A stretch of 33,662 nucleotides of DNA from Methylophaga sulfidovorans (GTDB lineage Bacteria; Pseudomonadota; Gammaproteobacteria; Nitrosococcales; Methylophagaceae), in assembly GCF_900114205.1 (NCBI RefSeq), contig NZ_FOSH01000012.1, positions 59,290 through 92,951 of the forward strand, written 5' to 3'. A program made the position numbers and the translations under genes. Positions 1 through 9,008 of the stretch are shown piece by piece. Each line of letters begins with the position of its first letter. The stretch's first letter is position 1. Under the pieces are notes generated by a model, which was not told where the DNA came from, did no database searches, and worked only from the letters and a program-made list of their open reading frames with translations.

Positions 1-688
<688 letters not shown>

Positions 689-703
689 GCCTTCGTATCA
701 ATG

Positions 704-745
704 TCAGCGTTTCATCGCTATTTTTTGCCTGCGATGAAACGCTGA
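704..745. terminator. 15-bp perfect inverted repeat between genes (possible terminator)
   Basis: The arms tcagcgtttcatcgc (704-718) and gcgatgaaacgctga (731-745) are perfectly complementary around a 12-nt loop containing six T. It lies just after the acidic-protein stop and 40 bp before the mqo start. No T-tract follows the right arm, so a classical intrinsic terminator is not certain. An extended -10-like tgctaaaat follows at 749-757. Confidence 0.5.
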
Positions 746-784
746 TTCTGCTAAAATCTGCGCCAGTTTTTGCTGGGATAAAAA

Positions 785-2113
785 ATGACAGACCAAGTCC
801 ATGATGTAGCCATTATCGGTGGTGGCGTATGCGGTACAGCGCTGATGTATCTGCTTACTGAGTACACCGACGTTCAAGATATCGCTTTGATTGAAAAATA
901 TGATCATGTCGCCAAGGTAAACTCTAACGGACGTAACAACAGCCAGACGCTTCATTGTGGTGATATTGAAACCAATTACACCCTGGAAAAAGCGGCTAAG
1001 GTAAAAGCGTCGGCACAGATGATTGTTAATTATGCTGACGATCTGCCTGAACGCGATGAAATCATTTTTAAATACCCTAAAATGGTTTTAGGTGTTGGTG
1101 AAAAAGAGTGTGCGATGTTGCGTGAGCGTTTCGAGCGTTTTCGCACTGTTTTTACCACCATGCAATTGCTGGAAAAAGAGCAAATTGCAGAAATCGAACC
1201 AAATGTAGTGATGGTTGATGGCAAAATGCGCGAAGAGCCTTGTGTGGCATTGGCTGTTCTTGATGAATACTCTGCAGTTGACTATCAGCGTTTGGCGGAA
1301 AGTTTTGTGGAACAGGCGCAAAAACGGACGGATAAAAACCCGCATCTCTATATGAACAGTCACGTTCAGGACATTGTTGAACAAGATGGCCTGTTTTCGA
1401 TTGTGACTGAGGATGCTGTTATCAAAGCAAAAACGGTCGTGGTATCAGCTGGTGGTCATAGTTTGTTACTCGCCCAGCAAATGGGGTATGGCCTGGAGTT
1501 TTCTTGTTTACCCGTTGCCGGCAGCTTCTATTTCACGCCACCATTATTAAACGGTAAGGTTTACACCGTGCAAAACGATAAGCTGCCATTTGCAGCCGTC
1601 CACGGGGATCCGGATGTGTTGATTGAAGGCAAAACCCGCTTTGGACCAACCGCTTTGTTATTACCTATGCTGGAACGCTATAACAGAAAAACGTTTTTTG
1701 AATTCTTACGGGTATTAAAGCTGGACTCACGGGTGATGAAAGTATTCTGGGATCTGTTTAAGGTCAAAGATATTCGTAATTACATTCTGAAAAACTTCTT
1801 ATTTGAAGTACCACTGTTGCGTCGCTGGTTGTTCATGAAAGACGCACGCAAAATCGTACCTTCTCTGCAATTAAAAGATGTGACCTTTGCTAAAGGCTTT
1901 GGTGGTGTGCGTCCGCAGTTGATTGATAAAAAGTCATCACAATTGATGCTGGGCGAAGCAAAAATCAATCCTGGCACCGGTATTGTGTTTAATATGACAC
2001 CTTCACCTGGTGCGACAAGTTGTTTAGAAAATGCTGAGTTGGATTTGCGTTTTGTCTGTGGACGACTGGGTGCAAAGATTGATGAAGCCCGATTAAAAGA
2101 AGATTTGCATTAA
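785..2113 (+). CDS. mqo: Malate:quinone oxidoreductase-like FAD-dependent dehydrogenase
   Basis: Predicted peripheral membrane flavoenzyme oxidising malate to oxaloacetate and passing electrons to the quinone pool. The N-terminus has the FAD dinucleotide-binding motif IIGGGVCG (about residues 10-17) followed by the Asn-rich stretch NSNGRNNSQTLHCG that is typical of Mqo after its first beta-alpha-beta unit. A glycine-rich segment GGVRPQL near residue 375 and the C-terminal TPSPGATSCL fit the second FAD-contacting region. At 442 aa it is the short form, closer to the roughly 450-residue epsilonproteobacterial type than to the roughly 550-residue enterobacterial enzyme. No signal peptide or membrane helix is seen. 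The ATG at 785 has only a weak upstream GGGA. The exact substrate is inferred; another 2-hydroxyacid oxidase of the same fold is possible. Confidence 0.72.
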   Translation: MTDQVHDVAIIGGGVCGTALMYLLTEYTDVQDIALIEKYDHVAKVNSNGRNNSQTLHCGDIETNYTLEKAAKVKASAQMIVNYADDLPERDEIIFKYPKMVLGVGEKECAMLRERFERFRTVFTTMQLLEKEQIAEIEPNVVMVDGKMREEPCVALAVLDEYSAVDYQRLAESFVEQAQKRTDKNPHLYMNSHVQDIVEQDGLFSIVTEDAVIKAKTVVVSAGGHSLLLAQQMGYGLEFSCLPVAGSFYFTPPLLNGKVYTVQNDKLPFAAVHGDPDVLIEGKTRFGPTALLLPMLERYNRKTFFEFLRVLKLDSRVMKVFWDLFKVKDIRNYILKNFLFEVPLLRRWLFMKDARKIVPSLQLKDVTFAKGFGGVRPQLIDKKSSQLMLGEAKINPGTGIVFNMTPSPGATSCLENAELDLRFVCGRLGAKIDEARLKEDLH

Positions 2114-2197
2114 TAACAATAAAATTTGTTTTAGTATCAGAATAAACAGCCGATATAGCTCTATATAAATACAATTGTTTTTGGATGGAGATAGCAC

Positions 2198-3055
2198 ATG
2201 GCACTGCATTCTGCTCAGGCGGCTAACACCAGTAAGGCACCTCAGAAGAAACAGGTTTTTACCTTCTTTATAGAAGATATGATGTTTGGCCTTAATGTCG
2301 ACTATGTGTTGATGTTGGGGCAGGATGTGGATGCAATCCAGAAAGTCCCGGTGGAAGAACGTGGTCTGAAAGGCGTGGTTAAATATCAGGGCGTCGTGGT
2401 ACCTGTTATGGACTTTGCTCATCGGGTCGGAGTTAACTCAGGTAATGACAGTAAATTAGCTGTCATTAATGATCTCAAACATTATGAACAAGAGCATAAC
2501 GATTGGGTCAATGCGCTTGAAGCCGCTGTGAATAATGGCGATGATTTTTCCTACACTACCGAGTTAAAAAATTCTCAATTTAGCCAATGGCGTCAGCAGT
2601 TTTATACCCGAGATGAAACATTAATCGATCTGTTAGCCTTATTTGATAGCACTCAGCAGGCTTTATATGACATGGCTGATCGTGCATTGACATTGAGCAA
2701 TAGTGGCAATACTGATGAAGCGATGGAATTACTTCGTCGTGAACGTGGTAGCACTATTCAGCGAATGAAAACCTTATTTATTCGTGCCACTGAACACTTA
2801 CAAAGTGCTATGAGACAAGTGTTGTTATTTGTGACGGATGATGGGAAAACACCCAGATTCGCTCTGTTAATTGATGAAATTAACGATGTAGTTTCCTACG
2901 ATGAAAGTGAATTCCAGTCGAGCACAACGGGGGCGCTTGCCCAAGTGAGCAGAATAGGTAAAGTACTTGATGGCATTTATACGCGTGATAACAGCCCGGA
3001 TTGTCTCTATTTTAATATTGATAAATTAATTGATGAGCCGATCTCAGTAGCCTAA
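2198..3055 (+). CDS. CheW-like coupling protein split by a degenerate CZB-like insertion
   Basis: Cytoplasmic chemotaxis scaffold of 285 aa. Residues about 18-78 form the first half of a CheW fold (VFTFFIEDMMFGLNVDYV through GVVVPVMDFAHRVGV). Residues about 206-280 form the second half (VLLFVTDDGKTPRFALLIDEI through the C-terminal strand). Between them sits a roughly 120-residue helical insertion that resembles a chemoreceptor zinc-binding (CZB) domain: HNDW at 100-103 matches the first ligand helix and SQFSQW at 126-131 matches the C-x-x-G-x-W element. The other three ligand positions are not conserved (Ser126, Leu156 and Ala160 in place of Cys, His, His, by alignment with the downstream receptor). 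The ATG at 2198 follows a good ggatggag ribosome site. Neighbour 158 bp downstream is a soluble CZB chemoreceptor, so the two probably work together. The domain assignment of the insertion is by eye. Confidence 0.75.
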   Translation: MALHSAQAANTSKAPQKKQVFTFFIEDMMFGLNVDYVLMLGQDVDAIQKVPVEERGLKGVVKYQGVVVPVMDFAHRVGVNSGNDSKLAVINDLKHYEQEHNDWVNALEAAVNNGDDFSYTTELKNSQFSQWRQQFYTRDETLIDLLALFDSTQQALYDMADRALTLSNSGNTDEAMELLRRERGSTIQRMKTLFIRATEHLQSAMRQVLLFVTDDGKTPRFALLIDEINDVVSYDESEFQSSTTGALAQVSRIGKVLDGIYTRDNSPDCLYFNIDKLIDEPISVA

Positions 3056-3077
3056 TTACGCTCAACGCTTCACTTTT

Positions 3078-3097
3078 TATCAGCATATATGCTGATA
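3078..3097. promoter_or_regulatory. Perfect 20-bp palindrome upstream of the soluble chemoreceptor gene
   Basis: TATCAGCATATATGCTGATA is a perfect loopless dyad in the 157-bp gap between the CheW-like gene and the chemoreceptor gene. A loopless AT-centred palindrome is typical of an operator for a dimeric regulator rather than a terminator. It is preceded by a T-run on the plus strand. Which protein binds is unknown. Confidence 0.45.
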
Positions 3098-3212
3098 ACT
3101 GAACAATACCCACATATAATGTATGGACTAGTACTAGACGTTAAGCTGAGCTTCACTTCTAGCCGTGATCATATGGGTGCTATTTAATAAGTGCGTGAGG
3201 ATAAATCAGACA

Positions 3213-4316
3213 GTGTTTTCAAAAAAATTAAAACAACAAGTAGCAGAATTAGAGCAGAAACTGATAGAGAGTGAAGCGCAATACCAATCCCAAAAAAACG
3301 AAATGATGGAACGACTGGCTGAGAAAGATCGCGAAATAGCACGTTTAAGCAGCGAACTTAATCAGGGTGAAGGTTTGATAGGAGTTCAATTAGAAGGCGG
3401 CAGGATGTTACAAACCGTGCGTGATGGTTTGTTACAGAGCGCGACCAGTCTCAGAGAAGAAAGAGAAACACTGGATCAATTAAAAGATATTTTTTCTCAA
3501 ACCACCCATGCAGTAGAAAATCTCAATCGACGGGCCGAATTAATCAATACCCATGCCAATGAGAGTATTACGGTTGTGGGTGTATTGGATAAAACAGCCA
3601 ATGATATTAACGTGCTGGTGGCCACTATCCAGGAAATTTCAGAACAAACCAATTTACTGGCATTAAACGCTGCCATTGAAGCTGCAAGAGCAGGGGATGC
3701 TGGTCGAGGTTTCGCTGTTGTTGCCGATGAAGTAAGAAATCTCGCATTAAAAGCACATGATGCAAGCGATAAAATTGAATCCCTCGTCAGTCAGGTCCTC
3801 AGCCAGACCAGTAATATCAAAAACATGGTGCAGGATAGTCAGGAAGGTGCTCGTGAAGTCTCAAGTTCTTCAGAGCAAATTGGTGCAGTGGTTGGGGAAG
3901 TTCTGCTGCGTTCAAACCAAATGCAAAAGATTATTCTGATGGCTTCTACAGCTTCTTTCCTGAATACGGTTAAATTAGATCATGCTGTGTGGAAAAATCA
4001 GATTTACTCAGCCATTGATACGGAAAACTATCAATTTGCAGTCAATGATCACACGCAATGTCGCTTAGGTGAATGGTATTACCGTGGAGCCGGTGCCAGT
4101 GAGTATGTGAGGTTGACCCATTTTAAATCAATTGAAAAACCCCATGAAACCGTTCATGTTTCTGGCAAGGCTGCCATACAAGCAGCAGCCCAAGGTGATA
4201 AAGTGCAGACCATCAAAATGTTATCTGCGATGGAAACGGCTAGTGTCGAGGTGGTCAGTGCAATTGATACATTATTGGATGAATATTTCAGCCAAATACA
4301 TCGTTATTCAGCTTAA
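3213..4316 (+). CDS. Soluble methyl-accepting chemotaxis protein with C-terminal CZB zinc domain
   Basis: Cytoplasmic chemoreceptor signalling to CheA/CheW. From the GTG at 3213 it has 367 residues, with no membrane helix and an N-terminal coiled coil (about 3-55). The conserved MCP hairpin tip is at about 141-175 ([20 protein letters not shown] then [14 protein letters not shown]). The C-terminal CZB domain has all four expected zinc ligands: His257 in LDHAVW, Cys283 in QCRLGEW, and His311 and His315 in KPHETVH. This is the layout of TlpD-like cytosolic receptors, which respond to oxidants or zinc state. A longer frame from a GTG at 3165 adds 16 hydrophobic, unlikely residues. I prefer 3213, preceded by GAGG at 3197-3200, although the spacing of 12 is long. 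There is no CheR-docking pentapeptide at the C-terminus. Confidence 0.85.
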   Translation: MFSKKLKQQVAELEQKLIESEAQYQSQKNEMMERLAEKDREIARLSSELNQGEGLIGVQLEGGRMLQTVRDGLLQSATSLREERETLDQLKDIFSQTTHAVENLNRRAELINTHANESITVVGVLDKTANDINVLVATIQEISEQTNLLALNAAIEAARAGDAGRGFAVVADEVRNLALKAHDASDKIESLVSQVLSQTSNIKNMVQDSQEGAREVSSSSEQIGAVVGEVLLRSNQMQKIILMASTASFLNTVKLDHAVWKNQIYSAIDTENYQFAVNDHTQCRLGEWYYRGAGASEYVRLTHFKSIEKPHETVHVSGKAAIQAAAQGDKVQTIKMLSAMETASVEVVSAIDTLLDEYFSQIHRYSA

Positions 4317-4329
4317 TCCAACAAACTCA

Positions 4330-4355
4330 GCAGAGCGCTTATAAAGGCGCTTTGC
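4330..4355 (+). terminator. Hairpin after the chemoreceptor gene
   Basis: The arms gcagagcgc (4330-4338) and gcgctttgc (4347-4355) pair with one G-T wobble around an 8-nt loop, 14 bp after the stop codon. No strong T-tract follows, so termination efficiency is uncertain. The rest of 4356-4578 shows nothing else I can name beyond the AraC gene's leader. Confidence 0.45.
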
Positions 4356-4578
4356 TAATGCCCCATTATTAACGGTTTATAGAAAAATGCTCTAAATCAG
4401 GGCGGACTAAGTTTATTGCTTTGCTTTTTCTAAGTTCATGCTTTCTCTGCGTATTTGTCGAAACTCCTTGGTTTTATTGACGAAATAGTTAACAGAAAAA
4501 GTTGATTTATCTTTTCTCTGACATCGGTTCATTTTTTGCTTATACATCATATTATTAGCCACTATTGGTGTAAGCATT

Positions 4579-5532
4579 ATGTTCAGTCAATCAGCCGTTT
4601 TTGATGATGTGTATCAACATGCTCATTCGTTACAGGACTGGCCTCAGGAATACGATCAGTTAAGCTCAGGTAAATTTGAAGGCTTTCTTGAAGATATTCA
4701 ACTGGATTCGGTGCGTGTGTTCAGAGAGCGTATGAAACAGAGTGTGGTACAAGATACGCATACACCTCAGGGCAAAATCAGCATGATGATTCCTCATCAT
4801 GTTGAAGCGAGTGATGCCTCAGAACAAGCACGTCAGATTATGGCGTCAGGTATTACTCTATTACCGTATGAAAGTGACTTTTCCTTTGTCGGGCCAGCTG
4901 AGCTCGACTACAGCATTATATCGATTGACCATCAACGTTTACGCGAGCTACTGAGCCACGAGACTTACACACGTTTGATTGGTTTTAAAAAAAGTTACGG
5001 TATAAAAACGGCGCCTACATTTCTGGTGAATTTACGTCAACAGCTTACGGTATTGATGGAGGATTTAAAGAGGGTTGAGGTCACTGCTGATAATGCAGAA
5101 CTGATATCAAAAGCCATGGAAGATAAACTGATCCAACTGGCACTCACTATTTATGAGGCTGATGATAAAGATACTAGTCAGCTAAAACGGCTTGGAAACC
5201 AACATAACTACATCGTGCAGCGTTGTCATGATTATGTGGCTTCAAGCGAAGGGAGCTGTGCGAGTATTGTTGATATTTGCAAGGCCTTGAGCATTCCACA
5301 CCGCACTTTAAATTACAGTTTTCATAAAGCGACTGGCACTTCACCGATGCAATATCTGCGAGCAGTTAAGTTAAATGCAGCCAGACGAGAACTGACAAAA
5401 AGTCACTTGCCGGTGACTGATGTCGCTGCCAATTATGGCTTTTTCCATATGGGCTACTTTTCTCAGGAATATCGCCGTTTATTTGGAGAAACGCCGAGCA
5501 TGACGCGTAAACGCTACGCTGATCGAGTTTGA
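4579..5532 (+). CDS. AraC-family transcriptional regulator
   Basis: DNA-binding regulator of 317 aa. The C-terminal third carries the two helix-turn-helix motifs of AraC/XylS proteins: SIVDICKALSIPHRTLNYSF (about 233-252) and VTDVAANYGFFHMGYFSQEY (about 280-299), ending in the family signature RRLFGETPS. The N-terminal 200 residues are an effector or dimerisation region with no recognised domain. The gene ends inside the 3' end of the oppositely oriented CtaG-like gene, a 54-bp tail-to-tail overlap. Its position next to a copper amine oxidase group recalls the FeaR-tynA arrangement of enterobacteria, so it may activate amine oxidase expression. That link is inference. Confidence 0.85.
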   Translation: MFSQSAVFDDVYQHAHSLQDWPQEYDQLSSGKFEGFLEDIQLDSVRVFRERMKQSVVQDTHTPQGKISMMIPHHVEASDASEQARQIMASGITLLPYESDFSFVGPAELDYSIISIDHQRLRELLSHETYTRLIGFKKSYGIKTAPTFLVNLRQQLTVLMEDLKRVEVTADNAELISKAMEDKLIQLALTIYEADDKDTSQLKRLGNQHNYIVQRCHDYVASSEGSCASIVDICKALSIPHRTLNYSFHKATGTSPMQYLRAVKLNAARRELTKSHLPVTDVAANYGFFHMGYFSQEYRRLFGETPSMTRKRYADRV

Positions 5533-6213
5533 TTGCCAGTAAAGGAAACCCGACACAATAAATATCAGGCCACCGGTGAATTGATCCTGAATGGGTGAGA
5601 GTTGAAGCCAGGTAGGTAGATTACTCATCATCATATGATGCTGATGATGACTGGTATGTGTGGTGGCATACATTGTAGGAAAGATAAACATCAATAGTCC
5701 CCACAGTAATAAGGGCACCACTACCGTAGCATTATTTAATTTCTGCCAATAAGATGATTTTTGATGATGACTGAGCATGGATAAACATAAGGCCAGTCCA
5801 CTTAATGCCATTAACCATTTCATACCGCTATAGATAATGGCACTCTGCATTAACAGCGGATGGAATGACGGTAACATCCATACCCAGGTCAGCACTGCAA
5901 AAATGCTCATCAATAACGTAGTAGGCCAATGCGATAAGGTGTTATGTGCTCTGATAGTAGATGACTGTTTATGACGTAAAGCGCCAATCCATAATAATGG
6001 GGCAAAGTGATGCACCATGACACTCTGTAAACTGTGCAAGCTAATCGAATAGCGAGCCAATTCATCAAACCACGGCAGCATGCCAAGCAAAAATACCAGA
6101 TTACCGCTGAGAAATACGCCCGGTTTCGCCAGTAAGTTTTGCTTAACAGCCCATTGTTGCAGCGTGATAATGACTATCACGCTGCACAATAAATCCACTG
6201 AAACTAACCACAT
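5479..6213 (-). CDS. CtaG-like polytopic membrane protein with His/Met-rich loop
   Basis: Integral membrane protein of 244 aa with about six or seven hydrophobic segments. The motif SVMVHHFAPLLWIG matches the conserved His-containing helix of the CtaG/caa3 oxidase assembly family (H-x-x-x-H followed by APLLxxG). A loop near residues 185-198 reads HTSHHQHHMMM, which would suit Cu(I)/Cu(II) binding. It begins 4 bp after the copper amine oxidase stop, so the two are almost certainly co-transcribed. A role in copper delivery to the amine oxidase is suggested by this context but not shown. Its 3' end overlaps the AraC gene by 54 bp on the opposite strand. Length and fold are compatible with the family; the family call is moderate. 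Confidence 0.6.
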   Translation of the reverse strand: MWLVSVDLLCSVIVIITLQQWAVKQNLLAKPGVFLSGNLVFLLGMLPWFDELARYSISLHSLQSVMVHHFAPLLWIGALRHKQSSTIRAHNTLSHWPTTLLMSIFAVLTWVWMLPSFHPLLMQSAIIYSGMKWLMALSGLALCLSMLSHHQKSSYWQKLNNATVVVPLLLWGLLMFIFPTMYATTHTSHHQHHMMMSNLPTWLQLSPIQDQFTGGLIFIVSGFLYWQSNSISVAFTRHARRFSK

Positions 6214-6217
6214 CTGA

Positions 6218-8230
6218 CTATTCAGAGCAGCAGCTTGAGCCAGATTTTACCGAACCGGTGACGGTATCAACGCTATGGTTATTCCCTTCAGCAGGGACAT
6301 CCATTGCGGCATTACCCATAAAGAAGTTATTCGGTTTCAAGGTAAAACCAACGTATTCCACCGGCATGATGGGGAAGTCCTCTGGTTTACATACATGCGT
6401 GTGACCAAAGGTATGCCACACCACGATATCGGTATTCTCAATCGGACGATTCTTCTGCACGTAATACGGTAAGCCTTCACCTTTATTTTGATTAGGATAA
6501 AAGCCTGACGCATTCATTTCAGCTGGATCATAGGGCGTTACCCATAAATGCTTTTTGGCAAAGCCAGCTCGCTTGGCAACATAACTATTATCGTGAGCCA
6601 GCATCACCGGATTATGTTCAGCAACCAGTTTGTATCCTGTTGGATTACCGACGGCGTTGATGCTGTTGGGGTTGATAATCTTCCAGAACCGGCCGGTTTG
6701 ACCATTGGCTTCACGAGCGGCTTCCAGTTCGGTTTTTAATACAGTGGCTTCTGTATTGAACAGATTGCCCCACGGGTTTTCATCTTCATCCATTTCACGT
6801 GGTGTGAAGTTGGTTTCGACCACGGAATTATTTTCACCATCAAGCATCATATGCAGGCGAGCACTAAAGAAATGCTGATGAGTTGGCCCATAGATTTCTG
6901 GTGTCACCATGCCACCGAACTTAGGTTTCTCACCGGGAAGCAAAGCACCTGTCTGAATGATACCTGTCAGTTTGGTTTCCTGTTGAATGGTGCCATCTTG
7001 ATACAAATACCAGTAAAAACCATAGTCGTAATTACCGACCGTACAGAAGAAACTAATAACCAGACGACGAGAGCGACGCATTTCATAGGTTTCACTACGG
7101 AATTCGTAATGTTTCCATAACGTGCCGTAATCTTCCTCATGCATACAGACGGCATTTTTCATCAGGAAAGGCACACCGTTATCATCGACAGCCGGGATAT
7201 CAAAATAGCGAATCGCACCCAGGCAATCACAACCCAGTTCTAGCTGATTAGCCAGGCGACCCAGACCATATTCACCACCATCAAATGCACATTTCCAATA
7301 GTGGTTCAGATTTGTGTCAGAGTAGGGCACAGCCATATCATTGATACTGGCGCGATAAATAATCGGCCGTAGACGATCACCATCCTGATAACTCAATTGG
7401 TTGAGTACTAGACCTTCGCGTGGGTTATAACCCAAACGGAACTGCCATTTTTGCCAATTCACTTTCCATCCATCAACGGTGAAACTCACCCCTTCAGGTT
7501 GTGTAATCTGTAAGGGTTTTAAATCTTCACGCGGTTTAGCCAGTGATGGCGTGTCATAGTTATGTTTGGTTTTAGGGACAGGAATATTCTGACCATCATC
7601 TAATAGCTCGATGACCTTGCCTTCATTTAAATCAATAATTGCCACCAGGCCATCAATAGGTCTTGCATAGCCATTATCGACAATATCATCACGCACGAAG
7701 GCCACACCACGCATTAAGCGTCGACCACGGTATTTTTCTTCATCACCAAAGTAACCAAATGACCATGGGTCAATTTGGATGGTCTCAATATCCTTATCGG
7801 TTAAGCCACGACGTTTCACCGCTTCAATAAAACCAGGATCGGCCTGAACGATATCGACACAAGTGAAGAACTCTTCCATCATGATGGCGGGTTGACCAGT
7901 CACTTCAGGATCAATCTGTTCCCAGCGTGTAATGCTGTTGGTATTCAGATTAATCAACGCTTCATGAATATCGCCTGTGGCTTTATCAAGTACCACAGCA
8001 AAGGCTTGGCGTGAAAATGGCTGACCTTCTTCAAAGGCTAAGACTTCCGCTTTTGCTGGTTCTTCAAGTTGCACATAAGGAAAACGACACTCAGCCCCCA
8101 GGCCTTTTTCTTTTCTGAGTAAATCAGAAGCGATAGCAATTTCTTCTATCGTTAATGGATCAAGTGGATGGCTTGGCGTCACGCCAGGTGTGGTTTCAGG
8201 TTTATAGGATGTTTCTAATGCGTGATTCAT
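6218..8230 (-). CDS. Copper-containing primary-amine oxidase (TPQ enzyme)
   Basis: Oxidises primary amines to aldehydes with release of ammonia and hydrogen peroxide. In a methylotroph it may supply nitrogen from amines. From the ATG at 8230 it has 670 residues. The cofactor motif TVGNYDY holds Tyr401, which self-processes to topaquinone. The catalytic base is Asp317 in AFDGGEYG. Copper ligands are His451 and His453 (HQHFF) and His612 (GHTHVCKPEDFP). Two N-terminal domains (N2/N3) precede the catalytic domain. No signal peptide is seen, so it is probably cytoplasmic, like the Arthrobacter enzymes. A longer frame starts at 8263, but the ATG at 8230 has a good GAGG site at the right distance. 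The C-terminus ends in GSSCCSE, an unusual Cys pair. It forms an operon with the CtaG-like gene downstream. Confidence 0.95.
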   Translation of the reverse strand: MNHALETSYKPETTPGVTPSHPLDPLTIEEIAIASDLLRKEKGLGAECRFPYVQLEEPAKAEVLAFEEGQPFSRQAFAVVLDKATGDIHEALINLNTNSITRWEQIDPEVTGQPAIMMEEFFTCVDIVQADPGFIEAVKRRGLTDKDIETIQIDPWSFGYFGDEEKYRGRRLMRGVAFVRDDIVDNGYARPIDGLVAIIDLNEGKVIELLDDGQNIPVPKTKHNYDTPSLAKPREDLKPLQITQPEGVSFTVDGWKVNWQKWQFRLGYNPREGLVLNQLSYQDGDRLRPIIYRASINDMAVPYSDTNLNHYWKCAFDGGEYGLGRLANQLELGCDCLGAIRYFDIPAVDDNGVPFLMKNAVCMHEEDYGTLWKHYEFRSETYEMRRSRRLVISFFCTVGNYDYGFYWYLYQDGTIQQETKLTGIIQTGALLPGEKPKFGGMVTPEIYGPTHQHFFSARLHMMLDGENNSVVETNFTPREMDEDENPWGNLFNTEATVLKTELEAAREANGQTGRFWKIINPNSINAVGNPTGYKLVAEHNPVMLAHDNSYVAKRAGFAKKHLWVTPYDPAEMNASGFYPNQNKGEGLPYYVQKNRPIENTDIVVWHTFGHTHVCKPEDFPIMPVEYVGFTLKPNNFFMGNAAMDVPAEGNNHSVDTVTGSVKSGSSCCSE

Positions 8231-8308
8231 AGTGACCTCGTAGTATTGTTTTTCTGCTATCAATACTAGTGAGATCTGAATAGACCAATATCACAAAGTG
8301 GCAAAAGT

Positions 8309-8322
8309 CGACATCCATGTCG
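8309..8322. promoter_or_regulatory. Short inverted repeat in the amine oxidase leader
   Basis: CGACATccATGTCG is a perfect 6+6 bp inverted repeat about 80 bp upstream of the amine oxidase start, between it and the small secreted protein gene. It could be an operator or, on the minus strand, a weak hairpin. Too short to be sure. Confidence 0.3.
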
Positions 8323-8346
8323 GGGAAAAGGAAAGCAAGCGCTGAT

Positions 8347-8691
8347 TTATTCTGACATATCAATTCCGGGACGATTAAACCCTTTACCTTCCATACAGGA
8401 TTCAAACCCGGCTAAATTGTCTTTCATTGTTTTATGACAGTCTCTGATGGCTGATTGAAGTTTTGTATCAATCTCTTTAGTTGGTTCTGGTATGACGGGA
8501 GCACTATCATTATTTACTCCTTTTTGCTCCATACACTGGTTAAACACTTCAACACTACCTTTTGCTGATTCACGGCACGACTTCATTGCATTCTCAAGTT
8601 CAGGCGCGACCATTTTGTCATCAGCGGCATAAGCTGTTGTCATCATAAACATAAAAACGAGCAGTAATCCTGAACGAAACTGTGTAGTCAT
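8347..8691 (-). CDS. Small secreted protein with two CX13C helical repeats
   Basis: Protein of 114 aa. Residues 1-22 form a signal peptide with a likely cleavage site after AYA, so it should be periplasmic or secreted. The mature part is an internal duplication: LENAMKSC-x13-CMEQKG and LQSAIRDC-x13-CMEGKG. Each copy has two cysteines 13 residues apart in a predicted helix-turn-helix, suggesting disulfide-stapled hairpins or metal binding. A Pro-rich linker joins the copies. I do not recognise a named family. It lies upstream of the amine oxidase on the same strand with a 116-bp gap, so co-regulation is possible. A GGAGTTTTTATG context gives a good ribosome site. Confidence 0.8.
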   Translation of the reverse strand: MTTQFRSGLLLVFMFMMTTAYAADDKMVAPELENAMKSCRESAKGSVEVFNQCMEQKGVNNDSAPVIPEPTKEIDTKLQSAIRDCHKTMKDNLAGFESCMEGKGFNRPGIDMSE

Positions 8692-9008
8692 AAAAACTCC
8701 TTTTAATAACGCTTTATGAAGATTTAAATCATTCTATTACTGAGAATAGTTAATGCGTGTTTAGTTCAGTAAAGTTTCATTAGTGGCTATAAAAGCGAAT
8801 GCTAAAAATAATGCCCCAAAAGTTAACAAACCAGCACAATCCCAGTGCAATAAAGACCTTATTCATCATCACTTTTAAATTAGCAGATATAGCTATCTCG
8901 CTGCTAGGTAAGTAATGGTAAGGCTTTGATGGCTATTAATATTTATACATATACTTTGGCATGTTGTTTGCTGCATTTATGTTATTTATTAATGAAGAGA
9001 CCGTACAG
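8692..9008. other. Divergent intergenic region, no gene seen
   Basis: AT-rich 317-bp spacer between the leftward secreted-protein gene and the rightward isomerase-like gene. It should hold both promoters. I see no tRNA-like fold, convincing ORF or strong terminator. The imperfect dyad around 8882-8905 (agcagata and tatctcgctgct) may be an operator but is weak. Confidence 0.5.

Noticed and set aside
2120-2156. FliA-like promoter (TAAAATTT and GCCGATAT) before the CheW-like gene
   Set aside because: Both boxes look good, but the spacing is 21 nt instead of about 11, so it is not a convincing sigma-28 promoter.
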